64,000 nucleotides of DNA from Cryphonectria parasitica EP155 (lineage: Eukaryota; Ascomycota; Sordariomycetes; Diaporthales; Cryphonectriaceae): contig NW_024468909.1 of the NCBI RefSeq assembly GCF_011745365.1, forward strand, positions 6,386,001 through 6,450,000, read 5' to 3'. The translations under genes were made by a program, and so were the position numbers. Shown in pieces: positions 1-12,295 of the stretch; positions within the stretch are counted from its first letter, which is position 1; each line of letters opens with the position of its first letter. The notes under the pieces are model-generated. The model was not told the DNA's origin and did not search any database. It worked only from the letters and a program-made list of their open reading frames with translations.

Positions 1-1513
1 GCCATGGCTATATGCCCTCTTTCTGGATGTCTTGGGTGCTCGTGAGTATGTGGGTGTTCCTGCACTGACGCTTTTCAAAGACACAGTCACAGGCTCCTTC
101 TTCAAGCCACTATCGGTGGAGTGTTCAAAGGTTCCTATGAAGTCCCTGATGCCTCTGTTTGGTTGCGAAGTCCTTGAGTCCGACATCCGCGCATGTGCTC
201 TCTGGCCCTTGTTAAATTGATGAGGCCCGTTTCGAAAGCCACGAATTGTGTCGATGCTGTTCCGCATCTGGCTTTTGCTGCCTCCACCATCGGATTGCCG
301 TACTGACGATTCAACCATTCTTAAAGCCTTGATTGCACAGCAGCAAATGGCCCTATCGGAGTCGGACGAAAAGTAGCGCTCTCACCGGCGCGAAGGTTGG
401 TTGAAACCCGACACAACCCGCGGTTGAAGATCCTTAAGACAAATCAGGCGTGCTTTCAGGGGCGATAAAATCAAGCAATCGGGTAGCAGAAGACTACTGC
501 AGTGGCTTTAGTAGGCAAAGCGACGAAGAAACTTGTTCGAAGGCGTGTCTTCCGGTGACACCTGGCGCCGTAAGGCAACCAACGGTCCTCTGAGCCCTCG
601 GTAAGGCCGTCAGAGGGGCATGTCTCAGACAGACGCGCAACAGGCACAAGACTCTCGCGGATATGAAAGAGTTCATTGCCCTGCTTGGTCGTCAGTCGGT
701 ATCCTAGCGCCCCGATGGGGACGACGATGACGGGCTGTGAGATGCGCTTGGAAGGGACCAATTGTTTTCCGAGGACGCGACTCGTCGTACCGTCTCCGCT
801 CTCTAGACATGTTCAGGGCTTAGGAAATCTGAAAAAAGTATGTATCTCTGTAAAAGGACCGAGGGAACTTACTGGAAGGAGGCGAGTCGCATGCTTTGGG
901 AGGATCTAGTATGGTTGTTGTTGGTAGTGGATCAACGCGCGTGGTTGTTGGGGGGGGGGGGGGCGGTTGGACCTCGTGGAAGCAGGGGGTGGGGGGTCTC
1001 AAAGCTTAACCGAATTGGGAAAGCAGCGCAGCTGAGTTGGGCACAGCGCCTACTGTTGCTGAGGTGAAACAGGCAGCTTTTCGAACATCAAAAAGAGACA
1101 GGGGGAAGGAACCAATACCGAGAATCAATAGACCGAGTAATAATGGAAAGAGGGTGGGAAGCTCATGTTCAACTCGATGGTCAATTTCAGGAAGAGGACG
1201 TCCCAGGGTTAGGGTAATGGCGACCTGTGGGCCTACTTATCCACCATACAGCAAGCAAAAGCCATGAGACATCAAAACGGGGGGGGGGGTTCATTGATCA
1301 TCTCAGAAAGGACGACAAAGCAACCAGAGAAATATATTTTACAAGAAGCAAACAGAATCAAAGTTATCGTTCATCATTGTGAACCACATCTCATGACACC
1401 CCCCCCCCCCCTTTCAGAAGGTCCGCGCACTTGCCAACGGCAGATGAAAAGAACCCATGGGAATTGGGGTATTGAAAATGAAGAGAAGAAATCATCAACG
1501 TTAACAGCATCTT
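1..1513. other. Left-edge stretch without a supported gene
   Basis: No reading frame here has the length, motifs or splice sites of a convincing gene. The only notable content is three homopolymer tracts: G14 at 950-963, G11 at 1279-1289 and C13 at 1399-1411. The last 100 bases or so should contain the 3' UTR of the minus-strand membrane protein gene that ends at 1514. Confidence 0.5.
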
Positions 1514-3737
1514 TCAATATGCTTGACCAGGACCGTTCACTTCTCGTTGAGATACAGTAGTACCGAAGCCAGACTTGTCCCACTCGGGCTTCTGTTGTGA
1601 CATCTCGCCCAGGAAGGGCCGCGAGACGTCATGCGTGCCGTGCACATCGGCGGTCCTGCGGCGCCGCACACAGCATCTATTTGGTAAAACATGTCAGCGA
1701 TGACAATATTCATGATTATCTCATTGGTTTCAGGACTTACGTGATCAGGGCACCAATAACAACAAGCAATGCGCCGCCAATGCCTGCGCACAAGCCGATA
1801 ACGAGTTTCTTATTCGACTCCGACAAACCACTGTAGTCATTCTTCGCGGCATTGACTGCGCTTTGCACAGCATTGGTAGCGCTGGCTGATGATGTAGGCG
1901 GAACGTACGACTTTGGGCTGCCGCTAGATGCTTTGATCTGGTTATTTGCCGACCCGAATGTGGATGTCAAGGTCACCGCCCCTGTGGTATTGGGAAACGT
2001 CACGCTTGAGCCGATGGGCACCGACTTGTAGCAAGTCGAAGTCTTGACGGTCTGCTCTGTGCTTTGAAGCGAGACCGGGCAGTTCCTGGTTGACGACTTG
2101 CAAATCACATTGGTCACAGTGTAGACAGATGTGGCAGACCCCAGGGTAAGACTGGTGTCAGCACGATTGGCGAGCAGGGCCGGTTTGGGGCTCGTCGCCC
2201 CGGCGATTGAAGTCTGACTAGCGGTACCAGTCGAAGATGCCGTTGGGGCGGAAGCACACGCCGAGTAGAGTGTGGTATAGAAGACCTGGGTACTGGTGTT
2301 CGGGGTGGGTCCCCAAGTGTGTTTGTCAAGGTTGACGTAGGCGCCGGCGTCGGCACCGAGACCAAATTCGTACGTCTCAATGACAGGCAACAGGCAGTCT
2401 TCCGAATAATCAGTGTCACTTCTAGCCTTGAGTTCCGTGGACGTATCAGTGGGCGTGATGTTAGTTCTGAAGTGAGCAAGGTCTGCATAGACCTCGACGG
2501 AGGCTCCGGTACCAATACTGAAGATATCCAAGTCCTCGGTCATATTGAGACCGGCGGTGACCCCAAGGCGAAGGGTAGCGTCAAATACAACACCCGTTGT
2601 GTTCACGGTCACAGGTAGAAACTCAAATGTACCATCAGTGCTTCGAGGACCGGTCAGTATAGGCATGAGTGAGAGACGATCAACGTTGAACTTACAGGTC
2701 GATTGTCGACACGTCCGAGCCGAACATGGCAATATCCATGGCCAGGCCATCATCGAATGCAATGTGAACTCCAGTCGAGAGGTCAACTTCGGAATCTAGA
2801 GCTAATATGAGGTCAAGCGAGATGAAAATCCCTATCTCCTCTTTTCCGATTGCAATTCCGGCGGGCTGGTACCAGTCTTTGGGATACAACGGAATTTTGA
2901 TCTCTTGGTCAGCATTGATGGCAACATCAAGCAGCATATAAAGCTCCAAGCCATCGAATTCGAGATGGACTGTTGTTTCTGGGATCTCCGTCAAGTTCAT
3001 GTTGAAATCGACGTCAATGGTTGGGAAGGTGTAATTGTCCCAGTCAATGTCCGTATCATTGGACACTGGAAGATCATGTCAGCCCGGGGTCGATATAAAT
3101 TGTGGTAGGGGTCAAGGTCCTTTGGAACAGAGCTCGACTCAAACGTGAACACAAACGTACAATCACCCGTGAAGAAGTTTTTCACGTCAGTGGCAGCCGT
3201 ATCGGCAGCCTCTTCTGTTATGTTCACTGACCAAGCTTTGAATGTGTCCCAAGCTTCGGTCGAGATATTCTTGATATCTGACCCGAAATCGTCGACAAAC
3301 TGTTCGAATGCTGCAGTGGCGTTGAAGTCACCGTCGATCACCAGGGTGGCATATGCAGTGCCTTTGACATAACAATCAACACATGATACTGTCACCATTC
3401 CGCTTCAAGTTCGAGGTCAGCAGGCCAGGTTCGGAGAACGGGAAACAGTCTCCAATAAGCGCATCTATACTTACAAACTGAACAGCTCTGCGTTACTCCA
3501 GCTCAAATTAAGAGAGCCATTCGTTTTATATGTGTTAACATCGGAATCGCGCTGTTGAATACCGGCAGCAATCCAATCTCGTTGCAGACGCTGCGCCACT
3601 GAAGTATCTTCAAAATGACGCCGAACCTCGAGGGCTTGATTTAGGGTTCTCGGAGCCTCTGTCAGGCCGTCGGCCGCAGCGCCGAGACTAAGCGCCGCGA
3701 TGGCAGCGCGTGCAGGTGAGAGCAGACGAGAGGGCAT
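1514..3737 (-). CDS. Secreted, single-pass membrane surface protein (5 exons)
   Basis: I do not recognise the family. Proposed exons on the minus strand are 3737-3475, 3402-3161, 3065-2696, 2640-1741 and 1676-1514, giving about 645 residues; every junction has GT..AG ends and phase is kept throughout. The N-terminus has a short hydrophobic, Ala/Leu-rich stretch typical of a signal peptide. The ectodomain is rich in N-x-S/T sites and carries a CVDC pair early on. It is followed by a Ser/Thr/Ala-rich stalk and one strong transmembrane helix (LVIGLCAGIGGALLVVIGAL). After the helix, the last exon adds a CCVRRRR juxtamembrane stop-transfer segment and a tail of roughly 45 residues. Without that exon the protein would end right after the helix. 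The layout suggests a plasma-membrane or wall-facing sensor or adhesin-like protein, but no function can be assigned. An in-frame ATG at 3752 could be the start instead. Confidence 0.7.
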
Positions 3738-3752
3738 AGTGACGATGTTCAT

Positions 3753-6700
3753 GAAAGGGGAGACGAATACATAGAAGTTATTGAATGTATGCAAGCTACA
3801 ACGGCGTCGTATTCTCACAATGGGGAGGCAATGTGTGTCTGGACCTCACCAGTCTATATATCATAATCAGCACTCAGCGGTAGCCTCATGGGTGCTTCAT
3901 ATCAGTATCTCTAGAGGTACGCAACCTTGTGTTCAGTTTGTAGAGGTGGGCTCTTTGTTCGAGGTCATGCACAATATCGGAGCTAAAGCTAATCCTGGCT
4001 CATTGATATGCATGTTGGTTATCAAAGTCGTGGCAGAGTTGTCGAAATGGCATGCAGCTGGGACCCCATTGGGCCAGGGATCTTGCAACAGCGTTGGTCG
4101 TATGTGTTCCTTAACCCCTCGGATTCCTGACCTTTCCGCTTCTGGACATCTATCACTTCAGCTGTACCCTTTCTGCAGTTTCATCCACCCATCTTTTTGA
4201 ATCCTGCGATATACCGATAGTGATCTATCAACTGCAACTCATGTTGTGCGAAGCAATCCTAGTCATGTTCATACGGTGACCTGAAAATGGTTCAACAGCT
4301 TGAACAACCACTCTACCATACACTACCATGGATTCTATAATCAACAACATTATTAAGTACTTGAGGGTTCTACCCAAACTTTGTTTGAAGGTTGAATAGA
4401 TGTGATGCCAGAACCTGCACACTTTTACAGTTCAATGTTATGGACACCAGGGCACATAAGATGAAGGGTAGAACAGCATTGACAATTCAGCCCTCATTTA
4501 GCTTTTGGTAAAGAATGAACGTTTGTTTCTGTGGCCCTAATGGGGACAAAATACCGATGCACGGCCGGATAACTGCGATATTACGGGCATAATTCCGGGG
4601 ATGGGACAAGGCTGCGTGGCTTTGGTCCAAAAATACTTGTTGGGGGCGATGATCCGGCAGTGCCACATCCTGTAGGAATTCTTGTTTAGTCACGGAACCG
4701 CATTATCGGTATCGCAATCGCGATCCTCACGCGGTGCTCTATCAACCCGCCCCACCAATTGTCCAAATACATGCTCCTATCTGTCTACACCTGTCGACAC
4801 TTTTGTGGCTTCTCATCCACGCGCAGCCCATCAGATACCGCTTCGCCACCATCAATCTCGGCCTTTCTGAAATCATAGCGAAGTGTTCAGTCAGCCGCAT
4901 AGTCGCCGTACTGTTCCCTTCATCTTTTTTTTTTTCTTTTCTTTTTTTTTCCCCGTGTGAAGGGCTTGCTGTTGAAACGCATATCCTGACTGAGAATCCA
5001 TTGAGCCTACCTTTGGGGCACTTAGTGCGAGAAATGTTCCCGGTGTGCATGAAGTGATTACTTACCTAGAAGGGAGAATGAAATATCTATCCCGCACCTG
5101 CATTCTTGCATCTGTGGAATTACCTTATTGAAGTTTAGACTCAATATGGGCTAGTTGTTATGGCCAGTGGACATGCCCCCGTTTTGAATATGTATCTCTC
5201 TGCCCCTCTCTCTCTATTCTGCATAATTCGTTAGGCTGAGAGGTGCTTAAGCTAAAGATCGGCCCGGAGTTTGCTCGAGTACAATGATACCGATTCATGT
5301 TAAACTTCACTTATGTCCAGGATTTTGGCAATTATTTGAGGATCAATAAAATCAATATCAAGCAATGTGCCTTTCACACCCTTTCCTGTGAGTTTAGAAC
5401 GCAAGATTTTTAGCCCCTTATTAGTACCAATCAGATTTAAGCAACGACCAAGGCCATCGCGAGGTGCAACGGACTCTGCCCTTCGCCTTGTGACAAAATC
5501 AGCTAGTTATTTCATTTGGCGTTGCGACTCCGCGCTTGACACCATGCCAAATTCTCGATATGATTCATAATACTGACTTCTCACAAGGTTGGCTTTCAGT
5601 CATAGGAGCTTTAACTGAACATCGCACACGGCTGTGTGCGTAATCTCTACCGCGAAGCACATGGTTTTGACGGAGGTGGGAGAGCTTTGATGCTCTTAGG
5701 TAGTTGCGTGTGGATCGTCGGCCCCAGTAGTTCTATTGTCTTTTGTGATGGATGCAAATGAACCAATCTTGGGTGAGAATCGTAAGCAAGGCTTGGAAAG
5801 AATGAGACTATGGAGGCTCCCTTCATCAACGTCCAATATTAGGGCAATTATGGGAAAGTTTGACACGGCCACGACAACTCTAATGGACTAAATCTGATGA
5901 CCTACCCACATGGGTCAACCGTAATGCTCCTGATATACAATAAGCATCACACCCATTCGCGAACTGTGTTGTTAAACCCAAGGAAAAAGGGGGGGGGGGG
6001 TGCGCGGGACCTGGCAAGGCTGCAGTGACTTAGACGAGGCTACCGTAGCAAATTTTGGTATGGGGCAATGCGAGCCAAAAAGAATGCAAGCGAAAATGGA
6101 GAGTGACCGGAGAGATTACGATCGACCACAAGTTGCAAACTCCCTTGTTTCCAAAAGCTATAAAATCAATCCATGGTCGCGCGACAATCGCGAGACGATC
6201 AACTCTTGCCTACCGTATCGGGCCACGTGAGCAGGAGACCAGGTCACGTCAGAGCTGCAGTAGTTTGCATTGGCGCCGCACGATCTACTGCGCAATGCCT
6301 GAGCCATCTGTTTTGGCTGGTGTCCGTCAGCAACTCAATGGTCGCTGCAGGACAACGTGGTGCGGTGCGAAGGGCGGAAATGTCGTGACATGATGACGGG
6401 AGAGAGTGATATCGGAGTCACTAAGCTTGAGACTATCATATTGCACCGCCGCCGCAAAAGATCTGATGCACAACACGTCAAGGCCTGGAGCAATCGATAA
6501 CAATTGTCATCACATGGCAGCTGAGAAGAAGTATCTCTACCATGTCTAAGCCGCTAGGTTAAGGCGAAAGCGAGCTAAGAGATACCTCCTTCAGCAAGAA
6601 TTGCTGATATCGTCTGATAAGGGATGGTCAACACTAAGATGCCGCATCACCACCCATCCCCCCTGGCTCCGCTCTCACCAGGCCTCTCTCATTCGACTCA

Positions 6701-7380
6701 TACTGACAAGGAAAAAGGATGGCTTCATAGATGATTCTGTAATTCGAATCTGGTCCATAAATCAGTCTGTCATCAAGCATGCCTAGAACACTGGCTACAG
6801 TTGATTACGCCCATCCGATCAAATCTTGAGACTGGTCATCAGACGCTGGACCGCCTTGCGGTCTGCTGACAACAAGTCTTCTCATCTGCTCAGAGGTTAA
6901 GAACGTGATCGCGAGACAAAGGAAGGAAACTTTGCAACAGACTCGTGGGTCTGCTGACCTAAGAACCCTGCAACATGTCAGCGGAAACATTTCGAACACT
7001 CAGGTGAACGCATCTGTTTTGTTTCTAAGACCATGGTTGTCCAAACCTGATACAAGAGAGTGGGAGAAGCCCAGAGAACAATCCAAGTTGTGACGGCCTA
7101 CCACCCAACCCCTGTCTGGAGCAGCGCCCCCCTCCCCAACCCCGCAGTCCGCCCTGATCAAGTAGCCCCAGTACAAAAAGCCCCCACTGGATACTAACTT
7201 GTAGCGAGCAAACTTTCCCCTAGCTGCCGCACCTCAAGTATACCGTCATTCTGCTGCTCTCCACCTCTCTCTGTTCACCTCGGCCCCTCCCCGACCTTTC
7301 TTCTCTCCAACGTCATACGACCGGCAAACTACCAAACATTGTACAACCTCACAACAAGTCGCCTTCAGATACTTGCGAAG
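3753..7380. other. Gene-poor interval of 3.6 kb
   Basis: Short open frames occur on both strands, but none shows a recognisable motif, plausible splicing or clear start context. It holds a T/C-rich stretch near 4925-4953 and a G12 tract at 5989-6000. The last few hundred bases, C-rich up to 7380, are presumably the promoter and 5' UTR of the PP1 inhibitor gene. Confidence 0.45.
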
Positions 7381-8250
7381 ATGGCAGCCGTCGAAGATAC
7401 CAGTCCTGTTTCTCATTCGCCACCACCACCTAATGTCAAACGCCCCAAGGGAATTCTCAAAAACTCGTTCCAGCGCTCGCCTCCCATCTCGCCTAACGCG
7501 ACCAGCAGCTTCCCACAGGCCGCCGTCAACAGCGCATCTCCCGAACCTTCTGCGTCCGAGAAGGAGGTCACTATCGAGAACACCAAGATCAATGCAGGCC
7601 ACCGGCGCTCTTCCTCGACCGCAGGCAGCCGCCCAGGCGGCGCTCGACGCCTGAGTTCCCGAACGCCCTCCGTCGCTGACCCCAATGAGGAGGCTGACCC
7701 TCGCATCAAGTGGGACGAGGCCAACCTGTACCTGACCGAGCAGGAGCGCACGAGTACCATGAAGATCACGGAGCCCAAGACGCCGTACGCGAAGCACTAC
7801 GACCCTGCCGAGGACCCCAGCGATGACGAGCAGCACACGGGCAGCGCCGGCGGAGCTGGTTCCAAGGACAAGACAACAAGGGGCCAGAATGAGGACGAAA
7901 TCCCCGTCATGTCTCTCGGTGAGCCTGAAGAGGCCGTTCCCGAGATCCCGCTCGACGAGGTGGAGCTGGCCAATAATAAGCGCAAGCACAGTGGCAGCGG
8001 CAGTCGCGTGCATGTCGTCGATGACGAGGAGCAGGCGGGGCTTTCGCCGGAGGAGCGCGAGAAGCACCGTCGCTTTGAGGAGATGAGGAAGAAACACTAC
8101 GAGATGAAAGAGGTCACCCAGTTCCTGGGCCACCCCGAGGATCTCGATGAGCTGGTTGACGAGGAGGATGGGGACGACCAGGAGGGGAACGGAAGTGCCG
8201 TGCCCCCCGTGCCTCCACTGCCGGCTGGAGTTAATGGCAGGTCTGCTTAG
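7381..8250 (+). CDS. Protein phosphatase 1 inhibitor-2 (Glc8/IPP-2 family)
   Basis: A single-exon gene of 289 residues encoding a regulator of type-1 protein phosphatase. Near the N-terminus is KGILKN, the conserved PP1-binding element of inhibitor-2. In the middle is KWDEANLYLTEQER followed by EPKTPY, matching the region around the TP site phosphorylated in inhibitor-2. A later segment, FEEMRKKHYEMKEV, corresponds to the conserved KHY helix. The rest is polar, acidic and probably disordered, as in this family. The ATG at 7381 is preferred over an upstream in-frame start at 7339 because the family N-terminus begins shortly before KGILKN. It converges on the LCL2 gene downstream. This is ordinary housekeeping content, unrelated to the cluster. 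Confidence 0.9.
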   Translation: MAAVEDTSPVSHSPPPPNVKRPKGILKNSFQRSPPISPNATSSFPQAAVNSASPEPSASEKEVTIENTKINAGHRRSSSTAGSRPGGARRLSSRTPSVADPNEEADPRIKWDEANLYLTEQERTSTMKITEPKTPYAKHYDPAEDPSDDEQHTGSAGGAGSKDKTTRGQNEDEIPVMSLGEPEEAVPEIPLDEVELANNKRKHSGSGSRVHVVDDEEQAGLSPEEREKHRRFEEMRKKHYEMKEVTQFLGHPEDLDELVDEEDGDDQEGNGSAVPPVPPLPAGVNGRSA

Positions 8251-8855
8251 GATGCTTTGGGTTTCGTGGAAACAGTTGAAGAAATCGGATGGCAGCAACA
8301 GGGCACATCCGTGAGGCTACGGAATCAGCGTTATTGTCTTTAGGAATCAATTATCTGAGGTCACCTTTGCGGCGAAAAGGCGGATTGGCGTCACCTGATT
8401 GGGAAGATGGCCTTTGTGTGTATTGCTTTTGGGGTCGGACGAGAATACGATGCAATCGCATGCACTTACACCTTGCGCACTACACAACGGGACTCCGAAG
8501 GGCAGCAGAAAAATACCTGTCGTCGTTGCGAGGCTAGTGTTCTACACAGGAACCTCTTCGACTTGAGTCTTCTGAATTTTATGGGGTCTAAGTGCTTCAC
8601 CGCTATCAAGTATCGGCTCGGCCATTGAAGTGATCGCGATGCAATGAGGCCAAGTGCCAACAGCCATGAATGTTACCCTGCCGTCTACGTACATGCCCAG
8701 GGCGCGCAGAAGATTCTATCTACTCAGTAGCAGCAGTCCTTGCGAGACTGCTGTTTCTTGTGCGGCGAATTCTCGACAAGGAGCCTGTCTAATGTATGAT
8801 GTGCCATGAAGGGTCTGCACTGCATATATGTATGCCTTTCTCGCGCTGAGTGTCC
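8251..8855. other. Convergent 3' intergenic region
   Basis: This 605-bp gap separates the ends of the PP1 inhibitor gene (plus) and the LCL2 gene (minus). It should hold both 3' UTRs and polyadenylation signals. I see no gene, repeat or structured RNA in it. Confidence 0.5.
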
Positions 8856-9283
8856 TCATAACAACCCCTTTCTCGCCAACTCAACCTTTCGAGCCGCCTC
8901 TCCTTCTTTGAAACCCCCCTTGGACACACAGACCCGCTGTCCGTCCGCAAGCTCAAACTTGTCCTCGTGACTAGGCCACGCGCAGGGGCAATGGTGTGGG
9001 AAGTGGACGCAGGCGAGGGTGTCGGGGCATAGGTAATTGCTACAGTACGCTGTATTCCGGTTCAATGTCAGCACAGGACGGAATTTCTATAGAGAAGGGA
9101 TGGGAACCCACCTCTGTCGACTTGTGACCTGTAGAATGAAGCATCTGAGGGGACGTTCTGCTGCTGCTGGTGTTGCTGCTGGCCGCCGCCGCCACCACCG
9201 AACATTTGCTCGAAGAAGTTGAACTGTGCGCTCGCGAGCCCCAGGAGGGCGAAGAGAACCGAGAGGGAAAGAGGGGAATGCAT
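8856..9283 (-). CDS. LCL2: Long chronological lifespan protein 2 (LCL2)
   Basis: Two exons, 9283-9112 and 9049-8856, give 121 residues; the 62-nt intron has GT..AG ends and the join restores frame. The N-terminus is a signal peptide ([20 protein letters not shown]), followed by the family's [11 protein letters not shown] and a Gln/His-rich linker. The second exon carries the diagnostic Cys-rich core, including [15 protein letters not shown], and ends in the conserved [17 protein letters not shown]2 is a small secretory-pathway protein; in yeast it is linked to ER-associated degradation and lifespan. The ATG at 9283 is chosen because it begins the signal peptide. It is divergent from the bL27m gene, with 315 bp between their start codons. 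Confidence 0.93.
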
Positions 9284-9598
9284 TTTAGACAACCGTGTTG
9301 GAAGATGAACAGGGGGAAGAGAGCAATTCCGTGACGTCGAGTTGCGAGAAGACACAAAGTAATCGTTTTATAGCGTAATAAGAAACCGCCAAGTCATCCG
9401 TCCCCTGCCAGGAGCAACTTGGCCAAATCCACAGCACCGCTGGACTCGCACCCAAGCTCTTATCATTATCGCACTCGCTGACTCAGCCAGCCAATGCTAG
9501 AGCAACGACATTTTTCGCGAAGCTCGTCATGAACAATAAGTAGCATCACGCGCAGCGCCTTTTTCGAAGAGGGAGCTCGCAACACACCTCAACCCACG
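9284..9598. promoter_or_regulatory. Shared divergent promoter of LCL2 and bL27m
   Basis: The start codons of two head-to-head genes lie 315 bp apart, so this interval must drive both. It contains a CCAAT element near 9491. No TATA box is obvious. The boundaries are simply the two start codons. Confidence 0.5.
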
Positions 9599-10941
9599 AT
9601 GCGGCTCCCCCAATTACAGCGGCCACTGCAGGCTGCTGTCATCAGCGGCGGATGCAGACCAGTCCTGGCGACATTCACATTGCCAATACGACCCGCAATA
9701 CCTTCGTTACCGATCCCGACACGATCAGCAGATGGGAATGGGGTTGTCGAGGGGAGGAGATATGCCAGTGTCAAGTCGCAGGGAGCGTACAGGATACCGA
9801 ACAAGAAGACACTACCGAAGAAGCTGGGCGCAAAGAAGACTGGTGGTATGTTGTAGCAGCCACCACCACCAACACCACCACCGCATACATGCGCACATTT
9901 CAATCACATACGACACACATTTGTATTTAAGCTGACAGTACCACTCCTTCTTACCTTACAGACCAGTATGTTATCCCCGGCAATATCATTTTCAAGCAGC
10001 GCGGCACGATCTGGCACCCAGGCGAGAATGCCCTCCGCGGACGCGACCACACAATTCACGCCACAGCGGCGGGCTACGTAAAGTACTACCGCGACCCAGA
10101 GCTGCATCCGGACCGCCAGTATATCGGCGTCGCTTTTAACAAGGAGGACACGCTTCCGTATCCGAAAAACGAGCCGAGACGCAGGAAACTGGGCATGGTC
10201 GCCCACGTGCGCAAGCCCTCGCAGGGGCCTAGTGAGGCGATGTCGCCCAGTGGCATCCCCACTCGCGTGCTACGCAAGGGCGGCCTGTACAACATCGAAA
10301 AGCTCGAGAAGAGTCTGTGGTCGAAGGACAAGAAGAGGGAGCTGGCTGAGGCGCATCAGGCTGCCACTGCGACCAATGTGAAGAAGGAGGAACAAAACTC
10401 ACCATCGTCCTCTTCAGTCGCAGCAGGGGCCGGCGACGCGCCAGTCTCTGCAGACACTTTCGCGGCTCAGGCAACCGCAGCTCAGGGGGCTGTACAGAAG
10501 CGTACGCGCGGCAAGAAGACGAAGTTTGTCCAGCCCCTTGCTTTCATCCAGAAGCGCTGGCTCGAGCGCCGGCGCACCAAGGTGCTGCACCTTAACCCGC
10601 GCAATTACGCATACTCGGAAAGCAACGCGGCCATCGGACGGCTGGTGAGCAGGACAATGTACACGGCGCCGTGGAAACTTGGTGGGCGGAAGGCCAGGTT
10701 CCGGGCGAAGAGGCAGAGGAGGGAGGAGAGGATCAAGCAGATCAAGGCAGATAGGGAACTGGTCAAGGCGGAGAAGGAGAAGGAGAAGATTGCGGAGGAG
10801 CGGAAGAGGGCGGCGAAGCTGGCGAAGCAACGCGCTCGCGGTGCTGGCAAGGCAGAGAAGAGCGTGCCAGCCGAGGGGGAGAAGGTTGTGGCCGCGAAGG
10901 AGGCGAATGCTACAGAGACGGAGAAACCCATTGACGCATAG
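9599..10941 (+). CDS. MRP7: Mitochondrial large-subunit ribosomal protein bL27m
   Basis: Two exons, 9599-9845 and 9962-10941, encode about 408 residues; the join restores [17 protein letters not shown], the signature of bacterial L27. The first about 40 residues are basic and lack acidic residues, as expected for a mitochondrial targeting sequence. The L27 core spans roughly residues 45-130, including [15 protein letters not shown] long fungal-specific C-terminal extension follows, ending in a Lys/Arg/Glu-rich helix and a low-complexity Ala/Glu tail. This matches the yeast mitochondrial protein Mrp7 (54S L2), which is likewise much longer than bacterial L27. Housekeeping gene, with a start shared in the divergent promoter with LCL2. 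Confidence 0.94.
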
Positions 10942-11192
10942 GCAGGGAATGCTGTATAAAACTTTATGTATGTGCATCAATACAAAACATTTGAAAGCTG
11001 CGCGCTATTGTCAAGCGAGGTCTCAGTCGGTACGGGCCCGGTGTTCTTCGTCTTGTCCCGCAGGTTGCAGGGCCATTACTTTGTACCTATTGCGATATAT
11101 ATAGAAATACGTGTATGCGGTGGCGTGTGATCATCCTGCCGATGTCTTTTCTTTTTTCTTTCTCCGTCTGTCGCTCCACCGTCTATAACAAT

Positions 11193-11521
11193 CTAAATAG
11201 ACTCCTTTGTTGCCTCAGCCTTCTCGAGCGGATCATCAGCTGCAGATGTGACCTCTGGGTCATCCCCGCCGGCGTCGCCAATAGCCTCGTCCAAGGCCTC
11301 CTCTCCTTTGAATCCTTCAGTGGCAGCAGGCCCACTTTCTTTCTTTGCCTCGGCATGCTCAAGAGCATCGCCGGCCGCGGTAGTGGCTTCGGCGGTATCT
11401 GTTTTCAAGTGCCACCTCTCAGCGCATGTATTTTTACGTTTGGTGTTTGGGGGGGGGGGGGGAAATAAGGTAGTATTATACCAGTCTGGTATGGATCTGG
11501 CTTACCTTCGCTTGGAGACAT
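11193..11521 (-). CDS. Small acidic hypothetical protein (2 exons)
   Basis: I do not recognise it. Proposed exons are 11521-11506 (ATG TCT CCA AGC GAA G) and 11398-11193, joined across a GTAAGC..CAG intron, giving 73 residues. The protein is Ala/Glu/Asp-rich and contains a two-fold imperfect repeat, ALEHAEAKKES and PLEKAEATKES, which suggests amphipathic helices or disorder. The intron contains a 14-nt poly(C) tract on the coding strand (G14 at 11449-11462). The very short first exon makes the model uncertain; an alternative is a start at the in-frame ATG at 11408. It converges with bL27m. Confidence 0.45.
11449..11462. repeat. Poly(G) tract, 14 nt
   Basis: Uninterrupted run of 14 G on the plus strand, inside the predicted intron of the small acidic protein gene. 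It is one of six G/C homopolymers of 11-14 nt in the flanks of this window (also 950-963, 1279-1289, 1399-1411, 5989-6000 and 62758-62770). Confidence 0.9.
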
Positions 11522-12295
11522 GTTTTCTGGTTCCTTGGAGTGACTGATAATTTTTTTTGTTTTCGCGATAGAAGAGAGCAGTGTGGATGATGAGAGCGTC
11601 TGTCCAAGCGCCACGCCACAGTGGCAGTGCGCGTCGCCCTAATTGTTCATTTTGACAACAATACACCAAGTCATGCCCACAGTAAGACACACACACACAC
11701 ATACACACATCCTTCGCGCCCTTCATGCACCCGCTGTCAAATCTAATAAGGAAACCTTGCTTTCTGGTCGTGGGTAGTGGTTGCAGTGACGTCAAGGCGC
11801 GGTGCTAGCAGACACGCATCCAGGGGTTCGATTGGTGAAGTGAAGCCCATGTGCGCGACTAGAGTGAGAGAAGGTGCGGTGGCTTGCAGGGTCATTACAT
11901 AAATATACTATGTACGAGACACAGGAGAATAAACCATCGCCGACATGCCTTTTACGCCACGGGTCTTCATCTGCTGCGGTCAACCTCTCGCGGCCGGGAC
12001 CTAGTCCCGGGCGAGACCGGACATTAGGCGACGGAGGATCGGATGGTCGGGAGACAAGAAAAGGGTGGGGGAGGATGATTGATATGCAAATAAGGCTTAG
12101 TACGATGGCAGAAGTGGTCTATTGCAAATGAATTGTCGTTTCCAAGAGCTATCACCGGTCACCTACGCGCATCGCTGGCATTCCGATCCCTCCACCTTTT
12201 GAGACTTAAATCAAGCATCGAGACCATGACCTTCTATTCCTTATTTTTTCACACTCTTTCTAGCTGGTTTATTTTTGGAAGAGATTATCTTGGCT
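11522..12295. other. Divergent intergenic region with CA microsatellite
   Basis: This lies between the small acidic gene (minus) and the first Zn2Cys6 regulator (plus). It contains an imperfect (CA)n microsatellite at 11687-11709. I see no gene. It marks the boundary between housekeeping genes and the metabolite cluster. Confidence 0.5.

Noticed and set aside
471..761. Minus-strand open frame of 96 codons at the left edge
   Set aside because: No motif, no splice partners and no conserved look; it overlaps another frame on the same strand. Not enough to call a gene.
6000..6393. Overlapping plus-strand open frames after the G12 tract
   Set aside because: Three frames overlap, none has recognisable features, and the first starts at a GTG next to a homopolymer.
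11811..11850. A tRNA-like T-loop (GGTTCGATT) near 11825
   Set aside because: No matching acceptor stem, D-arm or anticodon arm; no tRNA was found in the window.
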